In this document: piece after piece, positions 14,950 through 22,371 of the stretch
Layout: each line of letters starts with the position of its first letter
Numbering within the stretch: position 1 is the first letter of the stretch
Assembly (NCBI GenBank): GCA_002295705.1
Contig: DBHP01000016.1
Location: 23,888 to 47,233 of the forward strand
Length of the DNA: 23,346 nucleotides
DNA from: Candidatus Neomicrothrix sp. UBA825
Lineage (GTDB): Bacteria; Actinomycetota; Acidimicrobiia; Acidimicrobiales; UBA8592
Direction: 5' to 3'
Notes under the pieces: generated by a model
Seen by the model: the letters and a program-made list of their open reading frames with translations, nothing else
What the model was told of the DNA's origin: nothing
Databases searched by the model: none
Position numbers and translations under genes: made by a program

Positions 14950-16127
14950 GATCCCCCTTGCATTTCGATTTGTGGTTTGATCCGCCCCACTCTTTGCCAT
15001 GCAAAAACAGCAGCAAATAATAAAGCAGTGGTACCTAACCAAGAATACGCAAAGCTTTCTGTCCAGTCCACAACGAACCCGAATAAGGGAGGTGACACCA
15101 GTGCCCCTAAGTAGTATCCGGTCATAGTAATCCCTGTAGCTCTACTGACTGAAAGCGGAGCTTTGTCAACTATGCACGCATGCATAGTTCCGATAGCTGA
15201 GAGTTGCGTCGAGACGCCTACGATAGCGCCTATTATCACTGATGCAATTCCTAGTGCGGGGCCAAGACTAACCAATACCACTGCAATTGACGAAGAAAAT
15301 AATAGAGCCATTAGCAACTTAACCCTGCTGTCAGCACCTAGTCTGTCAGCAAACAAGCCATTACATATCATGACCAAGACTCCGCAGAAACAAGCTATGG
15401 AAGTTACTGCTCCAGCGGATCCTGAGCTTACGTCAAGTGAATCCTCTAAATATGAAACGATCCACGAGTAAAGAGGCTGAGATCCAGCTATTAGCAGAAA
15501 CGAAGCTATTCCGAACCAGTAGAATTTTGATGGAAGCGCCTTATCGTTACTCTGCTCAACGCTATGGGGTGGAAGATTCGGTACGATAAAAAACGCAGCG
15601 ATCCCCAGACTAAAAGCAACTCCCCCATTAATCAGCAGGATATGTTCCCATTTCCATTGCTCGGCAGACCATGGACCTATCGCTGCCGCTAATGCAGCCA
15701 TGAGGGGCACGCCTGACGTTTTTACAGACATTGCAAGGGTGCGCTTTTCTGCTCCGATTACTTTTCCAATCACAACATTGGTTCCGGTGTTTGAAAGCCC
15801 ATACGCTGCCCCTGCTAGCACACTGGATATCACCCAGACACTGTATGTTCCTATTGCAGCGATTAGAAAAGAGCAACTTGCGACAATCGCCATATCTATT
15901 ACGATGGAAATTCTTGGCCCTATTTGTTCAGTAATTTTCCCTGCAAGAATTGAACCCAAGCCTGTTGCCCCAAAATAAATACCAACAATCAACCCTACTT
16001 TCCCTTTTGAAACAAGTAACTCTTCGCTTAGAACAGTAGCTAGAAAACCAGGGAAAAATCCTAAAGAAGCCCCGATTCCGACAGCACCAGCCGAAACGGC
16101 TATGACACTTTTTTCCCTAGCTCTCAT
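14946..16127 (-). CDS. MFS transporter
   Basis: A 393-residue protein with about twelve hydrophobic segments, the usual size for a major-facilitator permease. The loop between helices 2 and 3 (GSILAGKITEQIGPRISI, about residues 57-74) is a variant of the MFS signature GxxxDRxGRR. The matching position in the second half reads NGLFADRLGADSRVK, close to consensus. It is encoded between an acyl-CoA ligase and an SDR on one transcript, so uptake or efflux of the same acid is the natural guess. Direction and substrate cannot be told. Its stop overlaps the SDR start (ATGA). No strong Shine-Dalgarno sequence is seen before ATG 16127, 42 bases after the ligase stop. Confidence 0.9.
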   Translation of the reverse strand: MRAREKSVIAVSAGAVGIGASLGFFPGFLATVLSEELLVSKGKVGLIVGIYFGATGLGSILAGKITEQIGPRISIVIDMAIVASCSFLIAAIGTYSVWVISSVLAGAAYGLSNTGTNVVIGKVIGAEKRTLAMSVKTSGVPLMAALAAAIGPWSAEQWKWEHILLINGGVAFSLGIAAFFIVPNLPPHSVEQSNDKALPSKFYWFGIASFLLIAGSQPLYSWIVSYLEDSLDVSSGSAGAVTSIACFCGVLVMICNGLFADRLGADSRVKLLMALLFSSSIAVVLVSLGPALGIASVIIGAIVGVSTQLSAIGTMHACIVDKAPLSVSRATGITMTGYYLGALVSPPLFGFVVDWTESFAYSWLGTTALLFAAVFAWQRVGRIKPQIEMQGGS

Positions 16128-16169
16128 GAGGTTTTCAAGAGAACTTAGCCAAACAGATAATCGCCAAGT

Positions 16170-17798
16170 TCACCCCCGTATCTCAGCGGCTATCCGCTCT
16201 CGAAGGCGAATCTTTTGTATTTTGGTTGCAGACATTGGCCATTCCGTTACGAATCGCACATACCGAGGTACTTTAAAACTTGATAGTTGACCCTTGCAGA
16301 ATTCAATTATTTCATTTTCAGTTGCTACCATTCCTTCTTTAAGTTGAATGAATGCTGCGGGTACCTCTACATATTTATTATCAGGTGCAGAAACCACTTG
16401 GGCTAACTGAATTGCAGGATGATGTGAGAGAAAGCCTTCAATTTCAACTGCGGCAACATTCTCACCACCGACCTTTAGCATGTCTTTTATTCTGCCGTGA
16501 TAGGTGACTCTACCCTCTTCATCTAGTGAGCATAGATCCCCTGTTCTAAACCAACCGTCTTTTGTAAAGGCCTCTTGGTTCTTATCAGGCGCATTATGAT
16601 ATCCCTCAAATACGCAATAGCCCTTTATAAGAATCTCGCCTTGTTCGTTAGCTCCCATGATCTCGTCAGTTTCTGGATGTCGAATTTGAGCTTGAATACC
16701 TCGGAAAAGCTTTCCTGAAGTTTCTGTCCTTTTCTCAAGTGAGTCTTCAACGTGACCAAAAGAAACTACTCCGCCACATTCGGTCAATCCGTAAGCACTT
16801 ATTTGTATGGTGTTAGGCATTCGCTCTTGCATTGAGACGAGAAGATCCGCTGGACCCACGTTGTTGACGATTCGCATGTTGAGTGCATCCGGATCGTAAT
16901 CAACGTGGTTAAGCAAGGCTTCCATGATTGTAGGAAAGCTCGCAAAATTCAATGTAGCTTTTTCAGATTCCATATATGACAGAGCTAATTTGGGTTCGAA
17001 GTATTCCATGGTCAACAAAGCTGCTCCGGCATCCATACATGCTATGAGTGGCAAAACAAAACTCATATGAAACATAGGAAGAGGGTCCCACATTCTATCC
17101 GTTTCTGTAATCATGAAGCGAGTTCTACCTGCCTCTACAGCCGGTCGAACTAGTGCTTCATGTGTAATGGGGCATCCTTTTGGATTTGCAGTCGTACCTG
17201 ATGTATACATCATCATTGCTATGTCTCGAACCTGAAGACGTGAGCGGCTTATTTCTATTTCTTCATCTTCTATACTCTTGCTGAGAGTTTTGAATGTTGT
17301 TGTATCTAGCATTCCTACAGGCATGCGGTCTCCGAACAGAATAATAGAATTTAAATTACGGGCCTCAGTTAGTTGAAGTTGCATTGGATCTGTTTGATTA
17401 TTTAAATCTGGAAATGCTTCCTGAAGAAGTTTTACAAAATCCACATGTTCAACTATCCGATCAGTTGTCGCAAGCACTTTTAAACCCGCATCGTCAATCA
17501 CATAGGCAAGTTCCTTTGCTTTATAGCGAGCGTTAATGGGAACCGGTATCGCTCCAATGAGTTGACTTCCGAGGAGTAGATCAACAAATTCGATGCAATT
17601 TGACATCAATATACCGACAGAATCTCCGTCACCGACTCCGATTCCCTTGAGTGACCTCGCAGCTTTTTTAGCCCGCTCGTAAAGTTGTGCAAATGTAGTT
17701 TTTGAGTCAGGAAACACCACGATGTCGGAATCAGGATATTTGTTGACTGCCCGTGCCAATAAGTCTGGAAGAGTGTAGACGTCAGAAACTGTTAACAA
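16170..17798 (-). CDS. AMP-dependent acyl-CoA synthetase/ligase
   Basis: A 542-residue ANL ligase. The P-loop is YTSGTTANPKG (198-208). The segment Ala-Asn replaces the common Gly-x before Pro-Lys, as in several short-chain/aryl ligases. A5 is SAYGLTECGG. The GD/hinge region reads WFRTGDLCSLDEEGRVTYHGRIKDMLKVGGEN. The catalytic lysine is Lys526 in SATKIQK. The acid is unknown. The start is a TTG at 17798 behind a strong AAGGGGG ribosome site; no ATG or GTG fits. It is the first gene of the minus operon that continues with MFS, SDR and a second ligase, and is divergent from the SnoaL-like gene across a 55-base gap that must hold both promoters. Confidence 0.92.
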   Translation of the reverse strand: MLTVSDVYTLPDLLARAVNKYPDSDIVVFPDSKTTFAQLYERAKKAARSLKGIGVGDGDSVGILMSNCIEFVDLLLGSQLIGAIPVPINARYKAKELAYVIDDAGLKVLATTDRIVEHVDFVKLLQEAFPDLNNQTDPMQLQLTEARNLNSIILFGDRMPVGMLDTTTFKTLSKSIEDEEIEISRSRLQVRDIAMMMYTSGTTANPKGCPITHEALVRPAVEAGRTRFMITETDRMWDPLPMFHMSFVLPLIACMDAGAALLTMEYFEPKLALSYMESEKATLNFASFPTIMEALLNHVDYDPDALNMRIVNNVGPADLLVSMQERMPNTIQISAYGLTECGGVVSFGHVEDSLEKRTETSGKLFRGIQAQIRHPETDEIMGANEQGEILIKGYCVFEGYHNAPDKNQEAFTKDGWFRTGDLCSLDEEGRVTYHGRIKDMLKVGGENVAAVEIEGFLSHHPAIQLAQVVSAPDNKYVEVPAAFIQLKEGMVATENEIIEFCKGQLSSFKVPRYVRFVTEWPMSATKIQKIRLRERIAAEIRG

Positions 17799-17853
17799 TG
17801 TTCCCCCTTAGGAATCGTGTTGATAGGATGCGAAAATACATTTGGAGATTCAC

Positions 17854-18192
17854 ATGTTGACACCTGAAGAGGTAGCCGAGAAACATCTTACCGCAGTCAA
17901 AGGCGGAGACCCATTTCTCATGGCTGAAGACTATGCTCAGGATGCACTTTTGGTTAGAGGCGAAGATGTTTTTGCCGGAAAAGAAGAAATACTCAACTAC
18001 TTTGCAGGGGTTCCGAACAGGATGGGTTCCGGAGTAATTAAATTTATGAAGTTAGAAGTGGACGGGTCGAGTGTCAGCTTCTTTTGGGAAATCACTGATG
18101 ATAAAAAAGTAACATCAGGAAAAGATGTAATGATCATTAGAAACGGTTTGATCCAACATCAGGAAGTAACTCTACTGACAGAGGATTTTTAG
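17854..18192 (+). CDS. SnoaL-like / NTF2-fold small protein
   Basis: A 112-residue protein with the pattern of an NTF2-like alpha+beta barrel. An N-terminal helix (LTPEEVAEKHLTAVKGGD) is followed by DYAQDALLV, a helix with GKEEILNYF, and a series of beta strands ending VMIIRNGLIQHQEVTLL. Such proteins act as isomerases, hydratases or cyclases, or have no known activity. The catalytic residues of ketosteroid isomerase cannot be assigned safely. The ATG at 17854 is chosen because TTTGGAG precedes it at good spacing; an in-frame TTG four codons upstream overlaps that site. It stands alone on the plus strand, and its stop overlaps that of the CMD-family gene by four bases (TTAG). Confidence 0.75.
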   Translation: MLTPEEVAEKHLTAVKGGDPFLMAEDYAQDALLVRGEDVFAGKEEILNYFAGVPNRMGSGVIKFMKLEVDGSSVSFFWEITDDKKVTSGKDVMIIRNGLIQHQEVTLLTEDF

Positions 18193-18917
18193 CTCTCGGA
18201 TCTGCCTTCCATGATGCCATCTGCGCCTGGTAGCCACGATGCAACTCCAGCAACTGGGATTGCACAAATTACTGATTCGACAATTTCTGCTTCGGATGCT
18301 CCGGCTTTTCTTGCGCCATTGGCATGAACGTTCACGAATCTAGAAGAAAATTCTGCTGCGTTAACAGTACAGAGAAGCAGTTCCACATTCTTAGCATCGA
18401 GAAGATTCTCTGCAAGGCTAAATTCCCTCATTAATACGTAACCTTCAAGCGCTCGAGGAGCATCGTCTGCCATAAGCTCCACATATGGAGGGATAAATCC
18501 AAAATAACCTTCAAAATATTCAAGGCAACTATCACGGTCAAGATCAAAATCTGGCATAACTTGAGATTCAATTTCAATTGCGTCGTTATATATTTTGTTC
18601 ACAGCGGCAGTGAATCTTGAGTAGACTTCTTCCCCCCTACTGATAAAGACAGTTAAGGCTGCTCCTCTCGCATCATTTAATGACAGGCCCAGTTCCTTTG
18701 ACCTACGAAGTTCTTCGTGAAGGAGTTGATCATGGTTTTTTACAGCTGCTGCGGAAGCCATGAAAAGCGCCTTGGCCCAAGCTGGTAAGGCACCATCACG
18801 ATCAGTTACGTCGCGCAAGCGAGCATAACCCTCAGCAAATTTTTGTGATTTTGCCGCAATTTCTCCTGAAAGCAAGACTTGACTTCCTAATGTTTTATGA
18901 TCGGCATTCTCTCCCAT
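18189..18917 (-). CDS. Carboxymuconolactone decarboxylase (CMD)-family protein, two-domain, lacking CxxC
   Basis: A 242-residue all-helical protein with two CMD-like halves, about residues 40-110 (ALFMASAAAVKNHDQLLHEELRRS...) and 175-235 (LLCTVNAAEF...FVNVHANGARKAGASEAEIVESV). The His in VHANGARKAG and the helix after it follow the family pattern. The usual CxxC of AhpD-type members is absent (FSSRF in that place), so a redox role is unlikely. A decarboxylase, lactone-processing or structural role is possible. The start has a strong AAGGAG. It is the last gene in the operon ACAD-SDR-CMD, nine bases after the SDR. A second CMD-family protein, the TGA-containing one, lies 6 kb away on the other strand. 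Confidence 0.8.
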   Translation of the reverse strand: MGENADHKTLGSQVLLSGEIAAKSQKFAEGYARLRDVTDRDGALPAWAKALFMASAAAVKNHDQLLHEELRRSKELGLSLNDARGAALTVFISRGEEVYSRFTAAVNKIYNDAIEIESQVMPDFDLDRDSCLEYFEGYFGFIPPYVELMADDAPRALEGYVLMREFSLAENLLDAKNVELLLCTVNAAEFSSRFVNVHANGARKAGASEAEIVESVICAIPVAGVASWLPGADGIMEGRSES

Positions 18918-18926
18918 GATTCTCCT

Positions 18927-19679
18927 TTATAGTTTTGAGACTTCTCCACCATCGATTACGAAACATGCCCCTGTAACGAAGTCTGATATTGGCGAGAGCA
19001 GATATGAAACCATCGGAGCAATTTCTTCAGGACGTCCCATTCGTCTTTGAGGTATTTTCCGCAATCGAGCCTTCAGGACGTCCTTATTCTCTAAGACCGC
19101 TGCTTGAGCTGATGTTTCAAAAGCGCCTGGGGCAATTGCATTGATGCGAATTTTATATCTTGCCCATTCAGCTGCGAGTGATTCGGTAAGTCGTAATAAG
19201 GCTCCTTTTGATGCTGAGTAGGAGGCGAGAGAAGCCTTTCCCTTCAACCCCGAAGTTGATGCGATATTAACAATTGATCCGCCTTGTTCTTGAGCAACGA
19301 AATGCTTTGCTGCTGTTTTCGCTATTATTGCTGGGGCAATGACGTTAACCTTCAAGGTATTTTCCATAATCTCAATATCGCTATTTAAGGAATTTTCAGC
19401 AGGAGCAATCCCAGCGTTGTTAACAATGCCGTGAAGATTTCCAAATTTGTGGCAAGCGGCAGCAACTAAATCTTGTACTTCTTTCTTGATCGACAGATCG
19501 CATCGGACTGGAAGAATACGCTCGTAATTGTGCTTTTGGAGCGTATTTAGATCTTCCTCAGATCGCGCAGCAGCCACTACACATGCACCCTCGTCAATTA
19601 GGTGCTTTGCTATCGCCGACCCCAAACCACGGCTTGCTCCGGTCACTATTATGACCTTGTCTTCTAGCTCAAGATCCAT
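18927..19679 (-). CDS. SDR family oxidoreductase
   Basis: A 250-residue classical SDR of standard length. TGASRGLG is at 13-20, NNAG at 87-90, and catalytic Ser141/143, Tyr154 and Lys158 (YSASK). The residue pattern after beta-2 (AAARSEEDL, Arg39) points to NADP, unlike the other two SDRs of the window, which carry Asp there. The C-terminal GACFVIDGGEVSKL is normal. It resembles 3-oxoacyl reductases/3-hydroxyacyl dehydrogenases and may work on the product of the acyl-CoA dehydrogenase encoded just upstream, whose gene end it overlaps by 11 bases. No clear Shine-Dalgarno sequence is seen, which fits translational coupling. Confidence 0.92.
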   Translation of the reverse strand: MDLELEDKVIIVTGASRGLGSAIAKHLIDEGACVVAAARSEEDLNTLQKHNYERILPVRCDLSIKKEVQDLVAAACHKFGNLHGIVNNAGIAPAENSLNSDIEIMENTLKVNVIAPAIIAKTAAKHFVAQEQGGSIVNIASTSGLKGKASLASYSASKGALLRLTESLAAEWARYKIRINAIAPGAFETSAQAAVLENKDVLKARLRKIPQRRMGRPEEIAPMVSYLLSPISDFVTGACFVIDGGEVSKL

Positions 19680-20814
19680 CTGCGAACTCTTTCACCATGC
19701 CATTAGCAATTCCAAGTCTCAAGACCTCTGAAGCCCCTTCGTAGACGCGCATTGGTCTCGCTTGACGATAATACTTTTCGATCTTTGAACCTCGGATTAA
19801 ACCCCACCGACCCATCGTTTGGACACATCGGTCTACGACTCGACAAGCAGCTTCTGTGGCTGTCAGTTTAGCAAGTGAAGACTTGTCCAAATTTTTAGCT
19901 GGATCTTCAGTAGCTAGTGAGGCAGTTCGGTACGTCAAGTATCGTGACGACTCCAGATCTGACCAAGAGTCAGCTAGCAGAGTTGCGACTGGACCATGTT
20001 TAATCAATGGTCTGCTGAATTGCTCTCTTTGCGCACAGTGCTTGGTTGCTTCTTCTATAGCTCCAGTCATTACCCCTAAAGCAGCGCCTGCTACTGATAT
20101 TCGGAAGACAGAAAGAGTCGCCAAAACATTACGAAAAGCTGTACCAGATTCGCCTAATCTTGCACTTTCCGGCAATACGACATCGTTGAATCTTAGTTCC
20201 CCAAGCACATGAGGGGCGATTATTTCCGGAGATGGAAATGTTTCAAGCCCATCGCTATCTGCAGGGACCAGAAACAAAGAGTAGCCTTCCTCTTCTCTAG
20301 CAAGTGTGGTGTAGAAAGAAGCTGATCCAGCGTTCGAGATGAACGATTTCTCACCACGTAGTATTAGCTCCGTTCCTTTTCGTTCAACTGAGGTTTCGAT
20401 ACCTTTGAGATCCGAACCTGCTCTGGGCTCTGTCAAGGCTAGAGCTGCAAGCGCTTCTGCTTTCGAAACACGAGGCAACCACTCTTCCTTTTGTGATTCA
20501 CTTCCAGCGACTGAGATTGCGTAACTCCCAATGCCCTGCAACGCAAATAAGGAGTCTAGATGCGATGAAGTCTTCATGAGAATCTCTCGAACTAGACAGA
20601 CCGCAAGCGGATCTACCATCGCAAAACGTCCGCCATATTCTGAGGGAACCATCAATGCAGATAGACCGCTGTTTCGCAAAGCTTCTAATACGGGTTGATA
20701 AAGTTCACTTGACTCATCCGCTTCCATAGCGAAATCTTCGACAGACTTCGCTAACCTTTTGCTGTCGTCGATAACACTCTCATACTTCGAGTCAATTTCC
20801 ATAATTCCAGCCAT
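19669..20814 (-). CDS. Acyl-CoA dehydrogenase family protein
   Basis: A 381-residue flavoprotein of standard ACAD length that should introduce an alpha,beta double bond into an acyl-CoA. Motifs are ALTEPRAGSDL (FAD/acyl binding), the helical core with REQFSRPL, QTMGRWGLIRGSKIEKYYR, and the C-terminal YEGASEVLRLGIA, in which the Glu after Tyr is at the catalytic-base position of short/medium-chain ACADs. The start is the ATG at 20814 behind GTGGTGG. A GTG four codons upstream is possible but lies within that site. First gene of the operon ACAD-SDR-CMD, which would give two successive oxidation steps on a CoA ester. It is divergent from the HDO-like gene across a 104-base region. Confidence 0.93.
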   Translation of the reverse strand: MAGIMEIDSKYESVIDDSKRLAKSVEDFAMEADESSELYQPVLEALRNSGLSALMVPSEYGGRFAMVDPLAVCLVREILMKTSSHLDSLFALQGIGSYAISVAGSESQKEEWLPRVSKAEALAALALTEPRAGSDLKGIETSVERKGTELILRGEKSFISNAGSASFYTTLAREEEGYSLFLVPADSDGLETFPSPEIIAPHVLGELRFNDVVLPESARLGESGTAFRNVLATLSVFRISVAGAALGVMTGAIEEATKHCAQREQFSRPLIKHGPVATLLADSWSDLESSRYLTYRTASLATEDPAKNLDKSSLAKLTATEAACRVVDRCVQTMGRWGLIRGSKIEKYYRQARPMRVYEGASEVLRLGIANGMVKEFADGS

Positions 20815-20918
20815 TAGTACCACCACATCTAAGTTACTAACCTATCCTAGACTGCTTCGGCTAGATGACAAGAATAGAACTGCAGTATAAGCTGGTATTG
20901 AACCGCAAAGGAGAACAC

Positions 20919-21650
20919 ATGGCTCTTACTGAAGTTTTTATGACCGCTGACGAACTCGCAGAGATGACCCCTGAGGAGTTTGTAAATCAAATCCGGCATG
21001 AATGCATGAAACCTGGACGAGGGATGCATGACCATCCTCTAGTTCTTGGGCTTGAGGCTGGTACAGTGACTGTCCCTCAGCTTCAGCTCTTCACAGAACA
21101 GTTTTATCTTCATATTTCTAAAATGCTTCCATGGATTGGCGCTATCTACGTTCGTTGCCCCCATGAGGAGGTAAGGACCGCTTTGGTTAAGAATCTAGCT
21201 GAAGAATGTACTGGATTTGAAAGCGATACAGCAGCCCACCCTGATTTGTTACTTGAATTTGCTAAAGCACTTGATTGCGATATTGACGCGATACGTAATG
21301 GAATCCAATTGCCAGCTGGTCGACGGGTAACTGAATACTTTGAATTTATGGGTCTATGCCGTGATTGGTTTGTTCCCCTCTCTGCTATAGGTATTGGCTT
21401 AGAGTCCTTTGTTCCTGACACATTCACTCGCATGGTGAAGGCTATGAAAGAAAATTATGGAATGACTGATGAGCAAGTAATCTTCTGGCAAATGCATATT
21501 CTTGCTGATCAAGATCATGGTGATGAAGGAATTGAGATGGTATCTAATTATGCGATCACCGGCGAGCAAAGAAAGGCAGTTTTTGACTGCACTATTGAAA
21601 CTAGTCGCCTTTTCTACGACTTGTGGAACCTTTATAGCTTGGTTGACTAG
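20919..21650 (+). CDS. Heme-oxygenase-like iron oxidase/oxygenase family protein (HDO; TenA/PqqC/CADD fold)
   Basis: A 243-residue all-helical protein. The segment ALVKNLAEECTGFESDTAAHPDLLLEFAKAL (residues 88-118) supplies a Glu (95, 96 or 101) and His107. Glu162 is in GIGLESFVP. HILADQDH (193-200) is an exact H-x3-D-x2-H motif. In the HDO family these positions bind one or two irons that activate O2 for oxidative C-C, C-N or C-H cleavage (CADD, UndA, BesC, SznF types). The exact E-x6-H spacing of CADD is not kept. Decarboxylation or chain-shortening of an acid is an attractive but unproven role. Start at ATG 20919 has AAAGGAG; the open frame extends 18 codons further upstream without a ribosome site. 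A cupin gene follows within one base. Confidence 0.85.
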   Translation: MALTEVFMTADELAEMTPEEFVNQIRHECMKPGRGMHDHPLVLGLEAGTVTVPQLQLFTEQFYLHISKMLPWIGAIYVRCPHEEVRTALVKNLAEECTGFESDTAAHPDLLLEFAKALDCDIDAIRNGIQLPAGRRVTEYFEFMGLCRDWFVPLSAIGIGLESFVPDTFTRMVKAMKENYGMTDEQVIFWQMHILADQDHGDEGIEMVSNYAITGEQRKAVFDCTIETSRLFYDLWNLYSLVD

Positions 21651-21651
21651 A

Positions 21652-22143
21652 TTGTCGGGCCATGAAAGAGATGAAGTAGCTAAAGAGCACCGCACATCTG
21701 AAGAGCTGTCTATCACTCTTGAGAAGCGAGGACACATCGTTACTTCTTGGGATGAATTACCGCAAGTAACCATGGATGAAACCGGCATTGAAACGACTTC
21801 TTATCGGATAGGTTCGCCAAATAATGATCAGGCACCAACTGTGTTTAAGGTGTACTTTCCGCCAGACTGTAGAGTCGAGGCACACACTCACTTATGTGAC
21901 TACTCTGAGATAATTTTAGAAGGTAGCCAAAGAGTTAGTGGAAAGTGGCTATATAAGGGTGATATTCGTGTTGGGTTAGCTAACAAGGGATACGGCCCGC
22001 TGATAGCTGGACCAGAAGGCGCTTTGGTATTGGTAATTTTCGCTGATGGCAACTGGCCTGCTATCGGTATTGGCGCTGGTGATGGCAGCACGATTAACGC
22101 TTCAAAACTCTTAGAACAATTCAGCGCTGCAAAGAGTTCATAA
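21652..22143 (+). CDS. Cupin-domain protein
   Basis: About 163 residues. The middle holds cupin motif 1, with His-Thr-His after DCRVEA followed by LCDYSEIILEG, giving two metal-ligand His and a Glu five residues on. A Gly/Pro-rich motif 2 (GPLIAGPEGALVLVIF) follows, without an obvious third His. It probably binds a metal and could be a small dioxygenase, isomerase or sensor. The start is uncertain: no ATG lies between the end of the HDO gene and the domain. TTG at 21652 (one base after the HDO stop) or TTG at 21643 are the options, neither with a Shine-Dalgarno sequence. Re-initiation after the HDO gene would explain this. It converges on the ferredoxin gene. Confidence 0.75.
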   Translation: MSGHERDEVAKEHRTSEELSITLEKRGHIVTSWDELPQVTMDETGIETTSYRIGSPNNDQAPTVFKVYFPPDCRVEAHTHLCDYSEIILEGSQRVSGKWLYKGDIRVGLANKGYGPLIAGPEGALVLVIFADGNWPAIGIGAGDGSTINASKLLEQFSAAKSS

Positions 22144-22160
22144 TATTTAGTATTTTTTGC

Positions 22161-22364
22161 CTAGTACGTTATAGCGCGTGTGGGGCACAACGTCGCTGCC
22201 TCCAATATGAGTTCTTCATATTCTTGGCTAAGACCTGCTTGAATAACTTCAGCAGTAGCGTTTTGCCCTACTGTAAATAGCTTCGGCGCAACTCGGACGC
22301 AATATGCCGTACCTTGGCATATTTCAGCATCTACTTTTAAGTTGAATGTGTTATTTTTTTTCAT
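22161..22364 (-). CDS. Small ferredoxin, [3Fe-4S] type, P450 redox partner
   Basis: A 67-residue ferredoxin. Cys16 and Cys22 form C-x5-C (CQGTAYC) and Cys60-Pro61 completes the cluster site. The middle position of the first motif is Thr19 where four-iron ferredoxins carry Cys, so a single three-iron cluster is expected. Single-cluster ferredoxins of this size transfer electrons to actinobacterial P450s. It starts eight bases after the end of the P450 gene on the same strand, so the two are almost certainly co-expressed partners. No reductase gene is present in the window. Its 3' end converges on the cupin gene, with 17 bases between stops and no clear terminator hairpin. Confidence 0.9.
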   Translation of the reverse strand: MKKNNTFNLKVDAEICQGTAYCVRVAPKLFTVGQNATAEVIQAGLSQEYEELILEAATLCPTRAITY

Positions 22365-22371
22365 TTGATTA

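Noticed and set aside
14621..14980. 119-residue plus-strand open frame
   Set aside because: Antisense of the SDR gene, without family motifs or a ribosome site.
14950..15042. N-terminal extension of the SDR at 14119-14949 (Cys-rich hydrophobic stretch)
   Set aside because: It is the shadow of the end of the MFS gene; the Rossmann motif begins right after ATG 14949, which has AAGGGGG upstream.
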